Source of the DNA: Arthrobacter globiformis
Lineage (GTDB): Bacteria; Actinomycetota; Actinomycetes; Actinomycetales; Micrococcaceae
Assembly (NCBI RefSeq): GCF_030818015.1
Contig: NZ_JAUSZX010000001.1
Span: 1,798,001 to 1,862,000 of the forward strand
Reading direction: 5' to 3'
DNA length: 64,000 bases
A program made the position numbers and the translations under genes. Below are positions 1 to 8,689 of this stretch, piece after piece. Within the stretch, counting starts at the first letter, position 1; every line of letters starts with the position of its first letter. A model generated the notes under the pieces. It saw nothing but the letters and a program-made list of their open reading frames with translations, was not told the origin of the DNA and did no database searches.

Positions 1-189
1 CATCCGGCTGAAAGCCTCCAGGTAGTCCGGAACCGGAAGGAGTCCGCGCTCGCCGAGAAGGGCCGGGAACTGGTTGAGGGAGGAGAGGAACGCAACGAGA
101 TAGAGTGCAGCAACACCGCGCTGCAGCACCTGCCGGGCGAATTCATAGTCCGGCGCATCGAACCACGCGGCCCAGTCCACGGGCACCAC
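1..189 (-). CDS. Lipase maturation factor-like membrane protein (N-terminal part only)
   Basis: The gene runs off the left edge, so only about 63 N-terminal residues are visible. The reverse strand reads without a stop from a GTG at 189 (another in-frame GTG lies at 180). The peptide contains WFDAPDYEFARQVLQRG followed by a hydrophobic stretch and FPALLGERGLLPVP. I recognise this as the start of lipase maturation factor (LMF1-type) membrane proteins common in Arthrobacter. It lies divergent to dxr, with about 110 bp between the starts. No clear Shine-Dalgarno sequence precedes either GTG, so the exact start is uncertain. The family assignment rests on this short N-terminal signature only. Confidence 0.6.
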   Translation of the reverse strand, partial: MVPVDWAAWFDAPDYEFARQVLQRGVAALYLVAFLSSLNQFPALLGERGLLPVPDYLEAFSRM

Positions 190-298
190 GTTACCCCGGC
201 GCGGATGCGCGTCAAGGTGCTGCCACTTGCCCGCGCAGCCCGCCTTGTGGCGGTCCCCGCACGTCCGCCGGCCACCGGCGGTGCGGGATACTTAAGCC

Positions 299-1513
299 AT
301 GCAGACTTCCGGCTCCAGCCGTCCAGCCAGCCAGCCGCGGACCATTGTCATCCTCGGATCCACCGGTTCCATCGGCACCCAGGCGATTGACGTCGTCGAC
401 GGCGCCCCCCATCTTTTCGAGGTTGTGGCGCTGAGCGCCGGGGGCGGCAACCTCGAACTCCTCGCCCGGCAGGCCGTGCACACCCGGGCGGCGGCCGTCG
501 GCATCGCCGAAGGCGATCCCGGGCGACTCAGGGACCTGATCAACGACGCCGCCCGCGAGGCGGGGATCGGGCAGTACCGTCCCGAGATCATCGCAGGCCC
601 GGAGGCCTCGACCACGATCGCCGCCGTGAAGGCGGACGTGGTGCTCAACGGCATCACGGGCTCGATCGGGCTGGCACCCACGCTCGCCGCGCTGGAATCC
701 GGCGCCACCCTGGCGCTCGCCAACAAGGAATCCCTGATCGTTGGCGGTTCGCTGGTCAAAGCCGCCGCCGCGGAGGGACAGATTGTGCCGGTTGACTCCG
801 AGCACTCCGCCATCGCCCAGTGCCTGCGCTCGGGTACTGCCGCGGAGGTGGACAAGCTCATCCTGACCGCCTCGGGCGGGCCCTTTCGCGGCCGTACCCG
901 CGAAGAGCTCTTCGCCGTGACGCCGGAGGAGGCGCTGGCCCACCCCACCTGGGATATGGGCCTGATGGTCACCACCAACTCAGCCAGCCTGGTGAACAAG
1001 GGCCTTGAAGTCATTGAGGCGCACCTGCTGTTCGACATTCCGCTGGACCGGATCGACGTGGTGGTCCACCCGCAGTCCGTGATCCACTCGATGGTGCAGT
1101 TCGTGGACGGTTCCACCATCGCCCAGGCGTCGCCACCGGATATGCGCCTGCCGATTGCGCTTGGCCTGGGCTGGCCCGACCGGGTGCCCAACGCCGCAAC
1201 ACCCTGCGACTGGACGCGCGCCACCAGCTGGACGTTCGAGCCGCTGGACTCCGCCGCGTTCCCCGCCGTCCGGCTGGCCAAGGACGCGGCGAGGCAGGGA
1301 AGCACCTACCCTGCTGTGTTCAACGCCGCCAATGAGGAAGCTGTAACGGCTTTCCACGCCGGCCACATCCGGTTCACGCGCATCGTGGACACCATCGAGG
1401 CCGTCCTCAGCGAACATTCGGGTTCCTCCGGGCTAACGGTCGGATCCGTGCTCGATGCTGAGAAATGGGCACGTGCGCGCACCCACGAACGTTTAGCAGT
1501 GAGCAGTCTCTAG
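299..1513 (+). CDS. dxr: 1-deoxy-D-xylulose 5-phosphate reductoisomerase
   Basis: This enzyme converts DXP to 2-C-methyl-D-erythritol 4-phosphate with NADPH, the first committed step of the MEP isoprenoid pathway in the cytosol. The 404-residue protein has the usual family length. It shows the NADPH-binding GSTGSIG loop at residues 20-26, the LANKESL metal and substrate segment near residue 141, a SGGPFRG loop, and the [15 protein letters not shown] signature near residue 227. The ATG at 299 has no Shine-Dalgarno sequence, but a -10-like GATACT (287-292) ends 6 nt upstream, which would fit a leaderless transcript. A site-2 protease and later ispG follow, the conserved actinobacterial order. 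Confidence 0.96.
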   Translation: MQTSGSSRPASQPRTIVILGSTGSIGTQAIDVVDGAPHLFEVVALSAGGGNLELLARQAVHTRAAAVGIAEGDPGRLRDLINDAAREAGIGQYRPEIIAGPEASTTIAAVKADVVLNGITGSIGLAPTLAALESGATLALANKESLIVGGSLVKAAAAEGQIVPVDSEHSAIAQCLRSGTAAEVDKLILTASGGPFRGRTREELFAVTPEEALAHPTWDMGLMVTTNSASLVNKGLEVIEAHLLFDIPLDRIDVVVHPQSVIHSMVQFVDGSTIAQASPPDMRLPIALGLGWPDRVPNAATPCDWTRATSWTFEPLDSAAFPAVRLAKDAARQGSTYPAVFNAANEEAVTAFHAGHIRFTRIVDTIEAVLSEHSGSSGLTVGSVLDAEKWARARTHERLAVSSL

Positions 1514-1532
1514 GAAGCAGCAGATCTGAAGC

Positions 1533-2864
1533 ATGAGTCCCGTTATCCTCTTTATTCTTGGTGTCGTCTTTGTGGCGGTCGGCATTGCGGTATCCATTGC
1601 GCTGCATGAGGTGGGCCACCTGGTGCCCGCCAAGCTGTTCAAGGTGCGCGTCACCAAGTACATGATCGGCTTCGGCCCCACCATCTGGTCGACCAAAAAA
1701 GGTGAGACCGAGTACGGCTTCAAGGCGTTGCCGCTTGGCGGCTATGTGTCGATGATCGGCATGTACCCGCCCAACAAGGAGGACGGCTCGGTGCGCCCGT
1801 CCAGCACCGGCATGTTCCAGACGCTGGCCAGCGAGGCCCGCTCCATGGCCCATGAAGATGTGGGTCCCGGGGACGAGAACCGCGTGTTCTACCGGCTCCC
1901 GGTCTGGAAGAAGATCATCATCATGCTCGGCGGGCCGGCAATGAACCTGCTGATCGGCCTCGTGCTCACTGCCGTGCTGCTCATGGGCTTCGGCATCTCA
2001 GAGCCCACCACCACCATCGCGGAAGTTTCCAAGTGCCAGGTGAAGGCGGGAGAGACCGTTAACCCGGACTCCGCCGACTGCAAGCCGACACCGGCAGCTG
2101 CAGCCCAACTCAAGCCCAATGACGTCATCACCGCTTTCGACGGAAAAACCGTCACCAGCTGGGACCAGTTGACGGGCTGGATCCGCGCTTCCGCCGGCAA
2201 GGAAGTGTCCATCACAGTGGACCGCAACGGCTCCCCGGTGACCAGCAGCGTCACCCCTGTCCTGTCCGCCCGCCCGGTCCTCGGAGCGGACGGACGCCAG
2301 GCAAAGGACGACACCGGAAAGCTCCTGTACCAGGAGGTCGGCTTCCTGGGCATCGGTGCGCAGACCGCCTTGGTTCCGCAGCCGGCGTCGTCCGTCCTGC
2401 CCATGGCAGGGGAGAACATCAAGCAGGTGGCCGGGGTGGTCCTTAATCTGCCGGCCCGGGTTGCCGGCGTCGCCAAGGCGGCGTTCAGCGAAGAACCCCG
2501 CGACCCCAACGGTCCCATGAGTGTGGTGGGCGTGGGCCGCGCGGCCGGCGAGGTGGCCGCCATGGAGGAAGTGCCCGCCCAGGCCCGGCTTGCCGCCTTG
2601 GTGGGACTCCTCGCCGGGCTGAACTTTGCACTGGCCGTTTTCAACCTGATCCCGCTGCTCCCGCTCGACGGCGGCCATGTGGCAGGCGCACTCTACGAGG
2701 CCGTGCGCCGGCGGGTGGCGAAGCTGCTCGGCAAACCCGACCCTGGTGCCTTCGACATCGCGAAGCTGCTGCCTGCGACCTACGTGGTTGCCGCGCTTCT
2801 CATGGGAATGGGTGCGCTGCTGATCTATGCAGACATCGTGAAGCCCGTTAATCTTTTCGGCTGA
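1533..2864 (+). CDS. Site-2 intramembrane zinc metalloprotease (RseP/Rip1 family, M50)
   Basis: This is an intramembrane zinc protease that cuts transmembrane substrates such as anti-sigma factors; the Mycobacterium homologue is Rip1. The first membrane helix carries the zinc site HEVGH at residues 25-29. A single PDZ domain lies roughly at residues 190-260. The third metal ligand is in the NLIPLLPLDGGH segment near residue 371, and a last hydrophobic helix ends the protein. The length of 443 residues is normal. It starts 19 nt after dxr and probably shares its transcript, the order dxr-rip-ispG being conserved in actinobacteria. Its substrate cannot be read from this sequence. Confidence 0.93.
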   Translation: MSPVILFILGVVFVAVGIAVSIALHEVGHLVPAKLFKVRVTKYMIGFGPTIWSTKKGETEYGFKALPLGGYVSMIGMYPPNKEDGSVRPSSTGMFQTLASEARSMAHEDVGPGDENRVFYRLPVWKKIIIMLGGPAMNLLIGLVLTAVLLMGFGISEPTTTIAEVSKCQVKAGETVNPDSADCKPTPAAAAQLKPNDVITAFDGKTVTSWDQLTGWIRASAGKEVSITVDRNGSPVTSSVTPVLSARPVLGADGRQAKDDTGKLLYQEVGFLGIGAQTALVPQPASSVLPMAGENIKQVAGVVLNLPARVAGVAKAAFSEEPRDPNGPMSVVGVGRAAGEVAAMEEVPAQARLAALVGLLAGLNFALAVFNLIPLLPLDGGHVAGALYEAVRRRVAKLLGKPDPGAFDIAKLLPATYVVAALLMGMGALLIYADIVKPVNLFG

Positions 2865-2886
2865 TCTTCGCGTGTCCCCCTCGATC

Positions 2887-2936
2887 GGTTGATTCGGAAA
2901 TATCAGCCCTAAATGATTGATTTGCAAAAATAAGCC
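2887..2936 (+). repeat. Two tandem imperfect 22-bp direct repeats, operator-like
   Basis: Copies lie at 2887-2908 and 2915-2936, 28 bp apart start to start, and match at 17 of 22 positions; the shared core is TTGATT-N5-AAA-N-AT-N-AGCC. The region is conspicuously AT-rich for this genome. The second copy overlaps the presumed -35 element of the next gene, which encodes a helix-turn-helix protein, so autoregulation is a natural inference. Confidence 0.5.
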
Positions 2937-2945
2937 GGATACGGT
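2917..2945 (+). promoter_or_regulatory. Predicted leaderless promoter of the SatD-like gene
   Basis: TTGATT (2917-2922), a 17-bp spacer and TACGGT (2940-2945) are followed after 6 nt by the ATG at 2952. No Shine-Dalgarno sequence is present. Spacing and the TANNNT hexamer fit an actinobacterial sigma-A promoter with transcription starting at or next to the start codon. The second operator-like repeat covers the -35 hexamer. Confidence 0.5.
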
Positions 2946-2951
2946 TTAGCA

Positions 2952-3647
2952 ATGTACGTTCTGACCATCGACCAGCGTGGCAGCACCAATGACGTGGACC
3001 GCGTGCCCGAGCTCCTCGGAGCCCTCGGCAGCCATCCCGATGTCCGCTTTGAACGCTCTGTCGGCGACGAAGTGCAGGGGGTTCTGCAGGACCCTGCCCT
3101 GGTGGTCGACGTGGCGCTGCAGGCCCTGCGAAGCGGGCACTGGTACGTGGGAATCGGTGTTGGCCCGGGGACCTTGGCGCCGGACGCCAGCCCCCGTGAA
3201 GGGTCTGGACCCGCCTTCGTTGCCGCGCGCCGGGCGGTGGAGCGGGCCAAGTCAGCCGCGAGCCATGTCCCCGCGGCAGTCGTTGCGGGGAGCCGGGAGC
3301 GCGAGGCCGCCGTGGCGTGCGCCAACGCGGAGGCGGTGCTGCGCCTGGTCGGGAGGCTGGTGCAGGACCGGACCGAGGCCCAATGGCGCGTGGTGGATGC
3401 CCTCCGCGCGAAAAGTGGAGCCACAACGGCACGGGGCCCCGGACGTCACGGACGCCAGAAACAGGTTGCGCAGGACTTGGGAATCAGCGAACAGTCGGTG
3501 AGCCGGGCCGTCCTCCGGTCGGGCTGGCAGGAAGAATGGGCCGCAAGGCCGGCGGTGGAAATGCTGCTGGCGACCGCCCACCGCCTCGTCCTTGAGAACC
3601 TCACCCCCGGGGCCCAGGACGGCGACGACAACCGAGGAGAACCATGA
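2952..3647 (+). CDS. SatD-like protein with C-terminal helix-turn-helix
   Basis: This 231-residue protein resembles the poorly characterised SatD family. The N-terminus reads VLTIDQRGST (Asp at 7), and SVGDEVQG follows at residues 36-43. This D...GST plus GDE pair recalls the two metal-binding strands of class III nucleotidyl cyclases and related palm domains; that link is my inference. A basic linker leads to a clear helix-turn-helix (QVAQDLGISEQSVSRAV, about residues 171-187), so it should bind DNA. Its stop overlaps the ATG of the next gene by 4 nt, giving a two-gene unit with a membrane protein. The unit interrupts the conserved dxr-rip-ispG block, which suggests accessory origin. The biochemical function is unknown. 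Confidence 0.55.
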   Translation: MYVLTIDQRGSTNDVDRVPELLGALGSHPDVRFERSVGDEVQGVLQDPALVVDVALQALRSGHWYVGIGVGPGTLAPDASPREGSGPAFVAARRAVERAKSAASHVPAAVVAGSREREAAVACANAEAVLRLVGRLVQDRTEAQWRVVDALRAKSGATTARGPGRHGRQKQVAQDLGISEQSVSRAVLRSGWQEEWAARPAVEMLLATAHRLVLENLTPGAQDGDDNRGEP

Positions 3648-4195
3648 ACGCTGTCTGGATCGCAGCCGCCCTGCTGACGGCCGGATTCGTGGGCTGGCCT
3701 GTCACGGCCCTGGTTTTCCGGCTGGCCCGGACCATCGACGACAAAGCCGATGCCGCCGCCGGCCGGGACGGCGCCGACGATCCCTCGGCGGATGTGACGG
3801 TGGACAGCCCCGCAGGGGACAGCCCGACCGCAGTGGACAGCCCGACCGCAGGGGACAGCCCGGCCGCAGGGGACAGGGGCAATACAGTGAACGGCGACAT
3901 TACGGTGGACGCCGGAACGGCTGCCGCGCCGGCACCCGGAGGTGGCCCTTCTGCCACACGGATTCTCCGGGGCGGCGCCATCATCGGCGTGCTCGAGCGG
4001 CTGGCTGTCTGCCTTGCCATCCTGGCCGGGCAGCCCGTGGCCATCGCCTACGTGGTGGCAATCAAGGGCCTGGGCCGGTTCGCGGAACTCAAGGAAACGC
4101 CCGTGGCTGCGGAACGGTTCATCATCGGCACCCTGGCCTCCATGCTGTGGGCGGCGGGAGTTGCCGCCTTCACGAAGGTCGTGCTCCTCGGCTAG
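3644..4195 (+). CDS. Membrane protein paired with the SatD-like regulator
   Basis: This 183-residue protein starts inside the stop of the upstream gene (ATGA overlap), so the two are translationally coupled. Residues 1-27 form a membrane helix. A hydrophilic, low-complexity region follows, with a DSPTAG-type repeat around residues 59-80. Two further hydrophobic segments lie at about 107-132 and 160-182. Between them sits GRFAELKETPVAAERFIIGT, which resembles the C-terminal membrane region I associate with DUF3307-type proteins found beside SatD genes. No enzymatic motif is visible. It may be a membrane partner or effector of the SatD-like protein, but that is inferred from the gene pairing only. 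Confidence 0.55.
   Translation: MNAVWIAAALLTAGFVGWPVTALVFRLARTIDDKADAAAGRDGADDPSADVTVDSPAGDSPTAVDSPTAGDSPAAGDRGNTVNGDITVDAGTAAAPAPGGGPSATRILRGGAIIGVLERLAVCLAILAGQPVAIAYVVAIKGLGRFAELKETPVAAERFIIGTLASMLWAAGVAAFTKVVLLG
3814..3880 (+). repeat. In-frame 15/18-bp coding tandem repeat
   Basis: One 15-bp unit followed by three 18-bp units starting GGACAGCCC encode the peptide repeat DSPAG-DSPTAV-DSPTAG-DSPAAG in the membrane protein above. The copies are nearly identical at DNA level, so the expansion is recent and its length may vary between strains. Confidence 0.75.
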
Positions 4196-4220
4196 CCCGG
4201 CCGCGGGATAGGGTATCTCT

Positions 4221-4514
4221 ATGACTGTTTTTGCTGTTGAGTACGTATACGACGCCGAGTCCTCCGAAACGCGCGCGGCCACCCGCCCAGCACACCGCGA
4301 ATGGACTGCAGGACTGGCGCAGGACGGCGCTCTCCTTGCCAGCGGACCCTACGGCGACGGCGCAGGCGCTTTGCTCATCTTCAAGGCGGCCGACGAAGCC
4401 GCACTCAACGAGATCCTGCGGCAGGATCCCTTCGCTGCTGCGGGCGTCATTTCCGGCACCCGAACCACCGAATGGGCACCTGTGACCGGCCTCCTGGCTG
4501 AGCACGCAGCCTAG
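4221..4514 (+). CDS. YciI family protein
   Basis: This small 97-residue protein has a dimeric alpha/beta-barrel (ferredoxin-like) pattern: an N-terminal strand FAVEYVY, a central [23 protein letters not shown] segment, and an [12 protein letters not shown] stretch, all typical of YciI proteins. The family is implicated in small-molecule binding or catalysis, but no reaction can be assigned here. The family's conserved His is present in HREW and an Asp in QDPF. TAGGGT (4209-4214) ends 6 nt before the ATG, and there is no Shine-Dalgarno sequence, so a leaderless transcript is likely. It sits between the SatD-like unit and ispG. Confidence 0.8.
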   Translation: MTVFAVEYVYDAESSETRAATRPAHREWTAGLAQDGALLASGPYGDGAGALLIFKAADEAALNEILRQDPFAAAGVISGTRTTEWAPVTGLLAEHAA

Positions 4515-4554
4515 CCGCCGCCGCACTACCGATTTTCGAATTCAAGGAGTCCAC

Positions 4555-5721
4555 GTGACCTCGGTCAGCCTGGGAATGCCATCCGCACCGCCGCCCGTCC
4601 TTGCCCCGCGCCGCAAGACGCGCCAGATCAAGGTGGGCTCCGTCGGCGTCGGTTCCGATTTCCCCATCAGCGTGCAGTCGATGACTACCACGCCCACCAC
4701 GGACATCAACGCCACACTGCAGCAGATTGCCGAGCTGACCGCGTCCGGCTGCGACATCGTGCGCGTGGCATGCCCGTCCGCCGACGACGCTGAAGCGCTT
4801 CCGATCATCGCCCGGAAGTCGCAGATCCCGGTCATCGCCGACATCCACTTCCAGCCGAAATACGTCTTCGCAGCCATCGAGGCCGGCTGCGCGGCAGTAC
4901 GCGTCAACCCGGGCAACATCCGCAAGTTCGACGACCAGGTCAAGGAGATCGCCAAGGCGGCCAAGGACCACGGCACGTCCATCCGCATTGGCGTGAACGC
5001 CGGATCGCTGGAACCAGGCATCCTGAAGAAGTACGGGAAGGCCACCCCGGAGGCCCTGGTCGAGTCGGCAGTCTGGGAAGCCTCGCTGTTCGAGGAGCAC
5101 GGCTTCCACGACTTCAAGATCTCCGTCAAGCACAATGACCCGGTGGTCATGGTGGCGGCCTACGAAATGCTCGCCGAGAAGGGCGACTGGCCGTTGCACC
5201 TCGGCGTGACGGAGGCCGGACCCGCCTTCCAGGGAACCATTAAGTCGGCCACAGCCTTCGGCGCCCTCCTCTCGCGCGGCATCGGCGACACGATCCGCGT
5301 GTCCCTCTCCGCCCCTCCTGTCGAGGAGATCAAGGTGGGCAACCAGATCCTGCAGTCGCTGAACCTGCGGCCCCGCAAGCTGGAAATTGTCTCGTGCCCG
5401 TCCTGCGGGCGCGCCCAGGTGGACGTCTACACCCTCGCCGAGCAGGTCACCGCCGGGCTCGAAGGAATGGAGATCCCGCTGCGCGTCGCCGTCATGGGTT
5501 GCGTCGTCAACGGTCCGGGTGAAGCGCGGGAAGCTGACCTCGGCGTCGCCTCCGGCAACGGCAAGGGCCAGATATTTGTGAAGGGCGAGGTCATCAAGAC
5601 TGTCCCCGAGAGCCAGATTGTTGAGACACTGATCGAAGAGGCCATGCGTATCGCGGAAGAGATGGGGGAGGCCGATGGCGAAGATGCTGTCAAGGGTAGC
5701 CCCGTGGTTAGCGTCTCATAA
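4555..5721 (+). CDS. ispG: 4-hydroxy-3-methylbut-2-enyl diphosphate synthase (flavodoxin)
   Basis: IspG (GcpE) is the [4Fe-4S] enzyme that converts MEcPP to HMBPP, the penultimate step of the MEP pathway. The 388-residue protein carries the three cluster cysteines in CPSCGR (about residues 281 and 284) and [11 protein letters not shown] (about 315). The N-terminal TIM-barrel half contains the conserved [12 protein letters not shown] and NPGNI segments. The GTG at 4555 is chosen because AAGGAG (4544-4549) lies 5 nt upstream. The next gene begins within its last 47 nt. Together with dxr it supplies isoprenoid precursors. Confidence 0.96.
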   Translation: MTSVSLGMPSAPPPVLAPRRKTRQIKVGSVGVGSDFPISVQSMTTTPTTDINATLQQIAELTASGCDIVRVACPSADDAEALPIIARKSQIPVIADIHFQPKYVFAAIEAGCAAVRVNPGNIRKFDDQVKEIAKAAKDHGTSIRIGVNAGSLEPGILKKYGKATPEALVESAVWEASLFEEHGFHDFKISVKHNDPVVMVAAYEMLAEKGDWPLHLGVTEAGPAFQGTIKSATAFGALLSRGIGDTIRVSLSAPPVEEIKVGNQILQSLNLRPRKLEIVSCPSCGRAQVDVYTLAEQVTAGLEGMEIPLRVAVMGCVVNGPGEAREADLGVASGNGKGQIFVKGEVIKTVPESQIVETLIEEAMRIAEEMGEADGEDAVKGSPVVSVS

Positions 5722-6571
5722 GGACGGCGCCGCGCCGGACGGTGCCACCGTCCGGGTACTGGGTGTTGCGGACACCCGGCAACTGCGCGAACTGGCCGGC
5801 ACGGATCCCGTCGCCAACGTGTTCATTCTGGCGCATCTGGAGTCAACGGACTCTGCCGCGCCCACCCCGGGCGGTGCGAACGTCCTGGGTGTTTTCGACG
5901 ACGACGTCCTGGTTGGCGCCTGCTGGGCAGGCGCCAACCTGGTCCCCGTCCAGCTGGATCCCGAGCTGGCCGGACCAGTGGCTGCTGCGGCCCACCGCTC
6001 CGGGCGCCGGTACGCGTCAGTCTTCGGACCGGCCGCCACGGTCCTTGCCCTGCACCGCCACCTGGAGGAGCTGGGCCACCTGGCCCACGAGGTACGGCCC
6101 GACCAGCCGCTCATGACCATCACCGGCCCTCCTGCCGTCGAGCCGAATTGGCAGCTGGGATATGGGCAGTACGCAGATTTTGACACCATCCTCCCCGCCT
6201 GTGCGGCGATGTTCGAGGAAGAGGTTGGCTACTCGCCGTACCTCGGCGGCCGCGACTTCTACAGCCGCCGGGTGGCAGGCCTGATCCGCCAGGGCCACTC
6301 CCTGGTCCACCTGAAGGACGGCGAAGTCGTATTCAAAGCCGAACTCGGCGCCGTCACGGCGGAGGTCACGCAGGTGCAGGGCGTATGGATGAATCCCAGC
6401 CACCGGGGACTTGGGCTGAGCGCCGGGTACATGGCGGCCGTGGTGCTGCTGGCCCAGAAAATGGCACCCGTCACCAGCCTGTACGTCAATGACTACAACT
6501 CCCGGGCACGGGCAACATACGAACGCGTTGGCTTCCGGCAGGTGGGGACCTTCGCTACAGTCCTCTTCTAG
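5675..6571 (+). CDS. GNAT acetyltransferase, two-domain (Rv2867c-like)
   Basis: This 298-residue protein has an N-terminal DUF4081-type half (about 1-140) and a C-terminal GNAT fold. The acetyl-CoA loop is represented by [20 protein letters not shown] (about residues 237-256), and the family-typical [19 protein letters not shown] follows. The position directly after ispG is shared with M. tuberculosis, where Rv2867c follows gcpE. It overlaps ispG by 47 nt. A GGGGAGG sequence just upstream supports the ATG at 5675, and a second in-frame ATG lies 9 nt later. The substrate is unknown. Confidence 0.88.
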   Translation: MAKMLSRVAPWLASHKDGAAPDGATVRVLGVADTRQLRELAGTDPVANVFILAHLESTDSAAPTPGGANVLGVFDDDVLVGACWAGANLVPVQLDPELAGPVAAAAHRSGRRYASVFGPAATVLALHRHLEELGHLAHEVRPDQPLMTITGPPAVEPNWQLGYGQYADFDTILPACAAMFEEEVGYSPYLGGRDFYSRRVAGLIRQGHSLVHLKDGEVVFKAELGAVTAEVTQVQGVWMNPSHRGLGLSAGYMAAVVLLAQKMAPVTSLYVNDYNSRARATYERVGFRQVGTFATVLF

Positions 6572-6604
6572 CCTGCGACCCACGCTGCCCCCGCCAAAGC
6601 GGAT

Positions 6605-6634
6605 TTGGAATCGGTGACGGCTATCACATAGGTT
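6605..6634 (+). promoter_or_regulatory. Predicted promoter of the proS leader or a small RNA
   Basis: TTGGAA (6605-6610), an 18-bp spacer and TAGGTT (6629-6634) give a plausible sigma-A promoter. Transcription would start about 60 nt before the structured RNA candidate at 6697 and about 220 nt before the proS start codon. Confidence 0.4.
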
Positions 6635-6696
6635 CGTTCTAACCGCGTTTTCGGGCTCGGGTGGTCTTACGAGAATTAGCGGCATGACCGGCCGTG

Positions 6697-6783
6697 AAGC
6701 CACGCCACCACAGGGATGACCAGCCGGAAACGGCCAGGGGCTTCTCCTGCGGGGCGTGGCTTTTCTCTGCAGCCACCACAGGG
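6697..6783 (+). ncRNA. Structured RNA candidate upstream of proS (three-way junction, possible attenuator)
   Basis: A perfect 10-bp outer stem, AAGCCACGCC (6697-6706) with GGCGTGGCTT (6753-6762), encloses two inner hairpins. One is GCCG-GAAA-CGGC, closed by a GNRA tetraloop; the other is CAGGGG-CTT-CTCCTG. Four T residues (6761-6764) overlap and follow the outer stem, as in a terminator. The 12-mer GCCACCACAGGG occurs at 6704 and again at 6772, so the right arm GTGGCT could pair instead with AGCCAC at 6771-6776. Mutually exclusive pairings of this kind are typical of attenuators and riboswitches. I recognise no known family, and T-box signatures are absent. The structure is hand-folded. Confidence 0.45.
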
Positions 6784-6863
6784 CCCGGAAACCTGTACTG
6801 CTCCCCAGCCGGTAGATTAGTACCCAGACAATCAGCACTTCCCCCAGAAACGGACACCTACCC

Positions 6864-8675
6864 GTGGTTCTTCGACTCTCCAAGCTTTTCCTGCGCACCC
6901 TGCGTGAAGACCCCGCCGACGCCGAGGTGGCCAGCCACCGCCTGCTCGTGCGTGCGGGATACATCCGCCGCGCGGCTCCGGGCATCTACACCTGGCTGCC
7001 GCTGGGACTGAGCGTGCTGCGCAAGGTGGAACAGATCATCCGGGAAGAGATGGCCGCCATCGGCGCCCAGGAAGTTCACTTTCCCGCGCTGCTCCCGAAG
7101 GAGCCCTACGAGGCGACCAACCGCTGGACCGAGTACGGCGAAGGGCTGTTCCGGCTGAAGGACCGCAAGGGCGGCGACTATCTGCTGGCCCCCACGCATG
7201 AGGAGATGTTCACTCTTTTGGTGAAGGACCTGTACTCCTCGTACAAGGACCTGCCGCTGAGCATCTACCAGATCCAGAACAAGTACCGCGACGAGGCACG
7301 TCCCCGCGCCGGACTCCTCCGCGGCCGCGAATTCATCATGAAGGACTCCTACTCGTTCGACGTCGACGACGCCGGGCTGGACGCCAGCTACTCCGCCCAC
7401 CGTGCGGCTTACCTGAAAATCTTCGAGCGGCTGGGCCTGGAAGTCATTCCTGTGACGGCCACGGCCGGCGCCATGGGTGGCTCCAGGAGCGAGGAATTCC
7501 TGCACCCCACCGACGTCGGCGAGGACACCTTCGTGCGCTCGGCCGGTGGCTACGCCGCCAACGTCGAAGCTGTGACCACTGTGGTTCCCGCCGAGATCGA
7601 CTTCACCAACGCCCCGGCCGCGGAGATCCGCGATACCCCGAACACTCCCACGATCGAAACGCTTGTGGCTGCCTCGAACGAGCTCGTGCCGCGCAGCGAG
7701 GCCGACGGCGGCCCTTGGACTGCCGCCGACACGCTCAAGAACGTTGTTCTCGCCGTCACCCTCCCCACCGGAGAGCGCCAGATCGTCGTCATCGGTGTCC
7801 CCGGCGACCGGGGCGTCGACCTCAAGCGCGTCGAGGCCAACATCGGTGCCTACCTCCCGGTGGCCGGCGAGATCGCCGTGGAAGCCGCGGGCGAGGAGGA
7901 CCTGGCCCGCAACCCGCTCATCGTCCGCGGTTACCTCGGCCCGGGCATGTCCCTGGGCGCACCCCTCCTCGGCCTGGAAGGCGCCGCCAAGCTCCTGTAC
8001 CTGGTGGATCCCCGCGTCGTCAGCGGCACGGCCTGGGTTACGGGCGCCAACATGGCCGGCAAGCACGTCTTCGGTCTCGTCGCGGGCCGCGACTTCACTT
8101 GGGATGGCGTCATCGAGTGCACCGAAGTGCGCGCCGGTGACGAAGCCCCGGACGGCTCCGGACCCCTCGAAACGGCCCGCGGCATCGAGATGGGACACAT
8201 CTTCGCGCTGGGCCGCAAGTACGCCGAAGCGCTGGAACTGAAGGTCCTGGACCAGAACGGCAAGCAGGTGGTGGTCACCATGGGTTCCTATGGCGTGGGC
8301 GTCACCCGTGCCGTGGCCGCGCTGGCGGAATCCAACCACGACGCCAAGGGCCTCGTCTGGCCCCGCTCCGTGGCTCCGGCCGATGTGCATGTGGTGGCGG
8401 TCGGCCGCGGCGAGGAGATCTTCGCCGCTGCTGAGCAGCTTGCCCTCGAGCTTGAAGGCGCGGGCCTGGAAGTCATCTACGATGACCGGCCCAAAGTTTC
8501 CCCGGGCGTCAAGTTCGGTGACGCCGAGCTTGTTGGCGTGCCCACCATCCTTGCCGTCGGCCGCGGACTGGCGGACGGCGTCGTTGAAATCAAGGACCGC
8601 CGCAGCGGCGAGGCTGAAAACGTGGCAGTGGACAAGGCCGTTGACTACGTGGTCAACGCCGTCCGCAGCAACTGA
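6864..8675 (+). CDS. proS: Prolyl-tRNA synthetase (bacterial type)
   Basis: ProS charges tRNA-Pro. The 603-residue protein begins with the family-typical [19 protein letters not shown] and shows class II motif 2 ([18 protein letters not shown], about residues 140-157). A long INS editing domain occupies about residues 220-400, and the class II motif 3 segment is [14 protein letters not shown] (about 475). An anticodon-binding domain ends the protein. The GTG at 6864 fits the conserved N-terminus. No strong Shine-Dalgarno sequence precedes it. A TAGATT (6813-6818) may serve as a nearer promoter, and a structured leader candidate lies 100-170 nt upstream. A TSUP gene follows closely. Confidence 0.96.
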   Translation: MVLRLSKLFLRTLREDPADAEVASHRLLVRAGYIRRAAPGIYTWLPLGLSVLRKVEQIIREEMAAIGAQEVHFPALLPKEPYEATNRWTEYGEGLFRLKDRKGGDYLLAPTHEEMFTLLVKDLYSSYKDLPLSIYQIQNKYRDEARPRAGLLRGREFIMKDSYSFDVDDAGLDASYSAHRAAYLKIFERLGLEVIPVTATAGAMGGSRSEEFLHPTDVGEDTFVRSAGGYAANVEAVTTVVPAEIDFTNAPAAEIRDTPNTPTIETLVAASNELVPRSEADGGPWTAADTLKNVVLAVTLPTGERQIVVIGVPGDRGVDLKRVEANIGAYLPVAGEIAVEAAGEEDLARNPLIVRGYLGPGMSLGAPLLGLEGAAKLLYLVDPRVVSGTAWVTGANMAGKHVFGLVAGRDFTWDGVIECTEVRAGDEAPDGSGPLETARGIEMGHIFALGRKYAEALELKVLDQNGKQVVVTMGSYGVGVTRAVAALAESNHDAKGLVWPRSVAPADVHVVAVGRGEEIFAAAEQLALELEGAGLEVIYDDRPKVSPGVKFGDAELVGVPTILAVGRGLADGVVEIKDRRSGEAENVAVDKAVDYVVNAVRSN

Positions 8676-8689
8676 CGCCGATCCACTAA

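Noticed and set aside
6572..6863. T-box riboswitch upstream of proS
   Set aside because: The T-box bulge sequence (TGGNACCGCG-type) and a proline specifier loop were not found, so only a structured RNA of unknown type is claimed.
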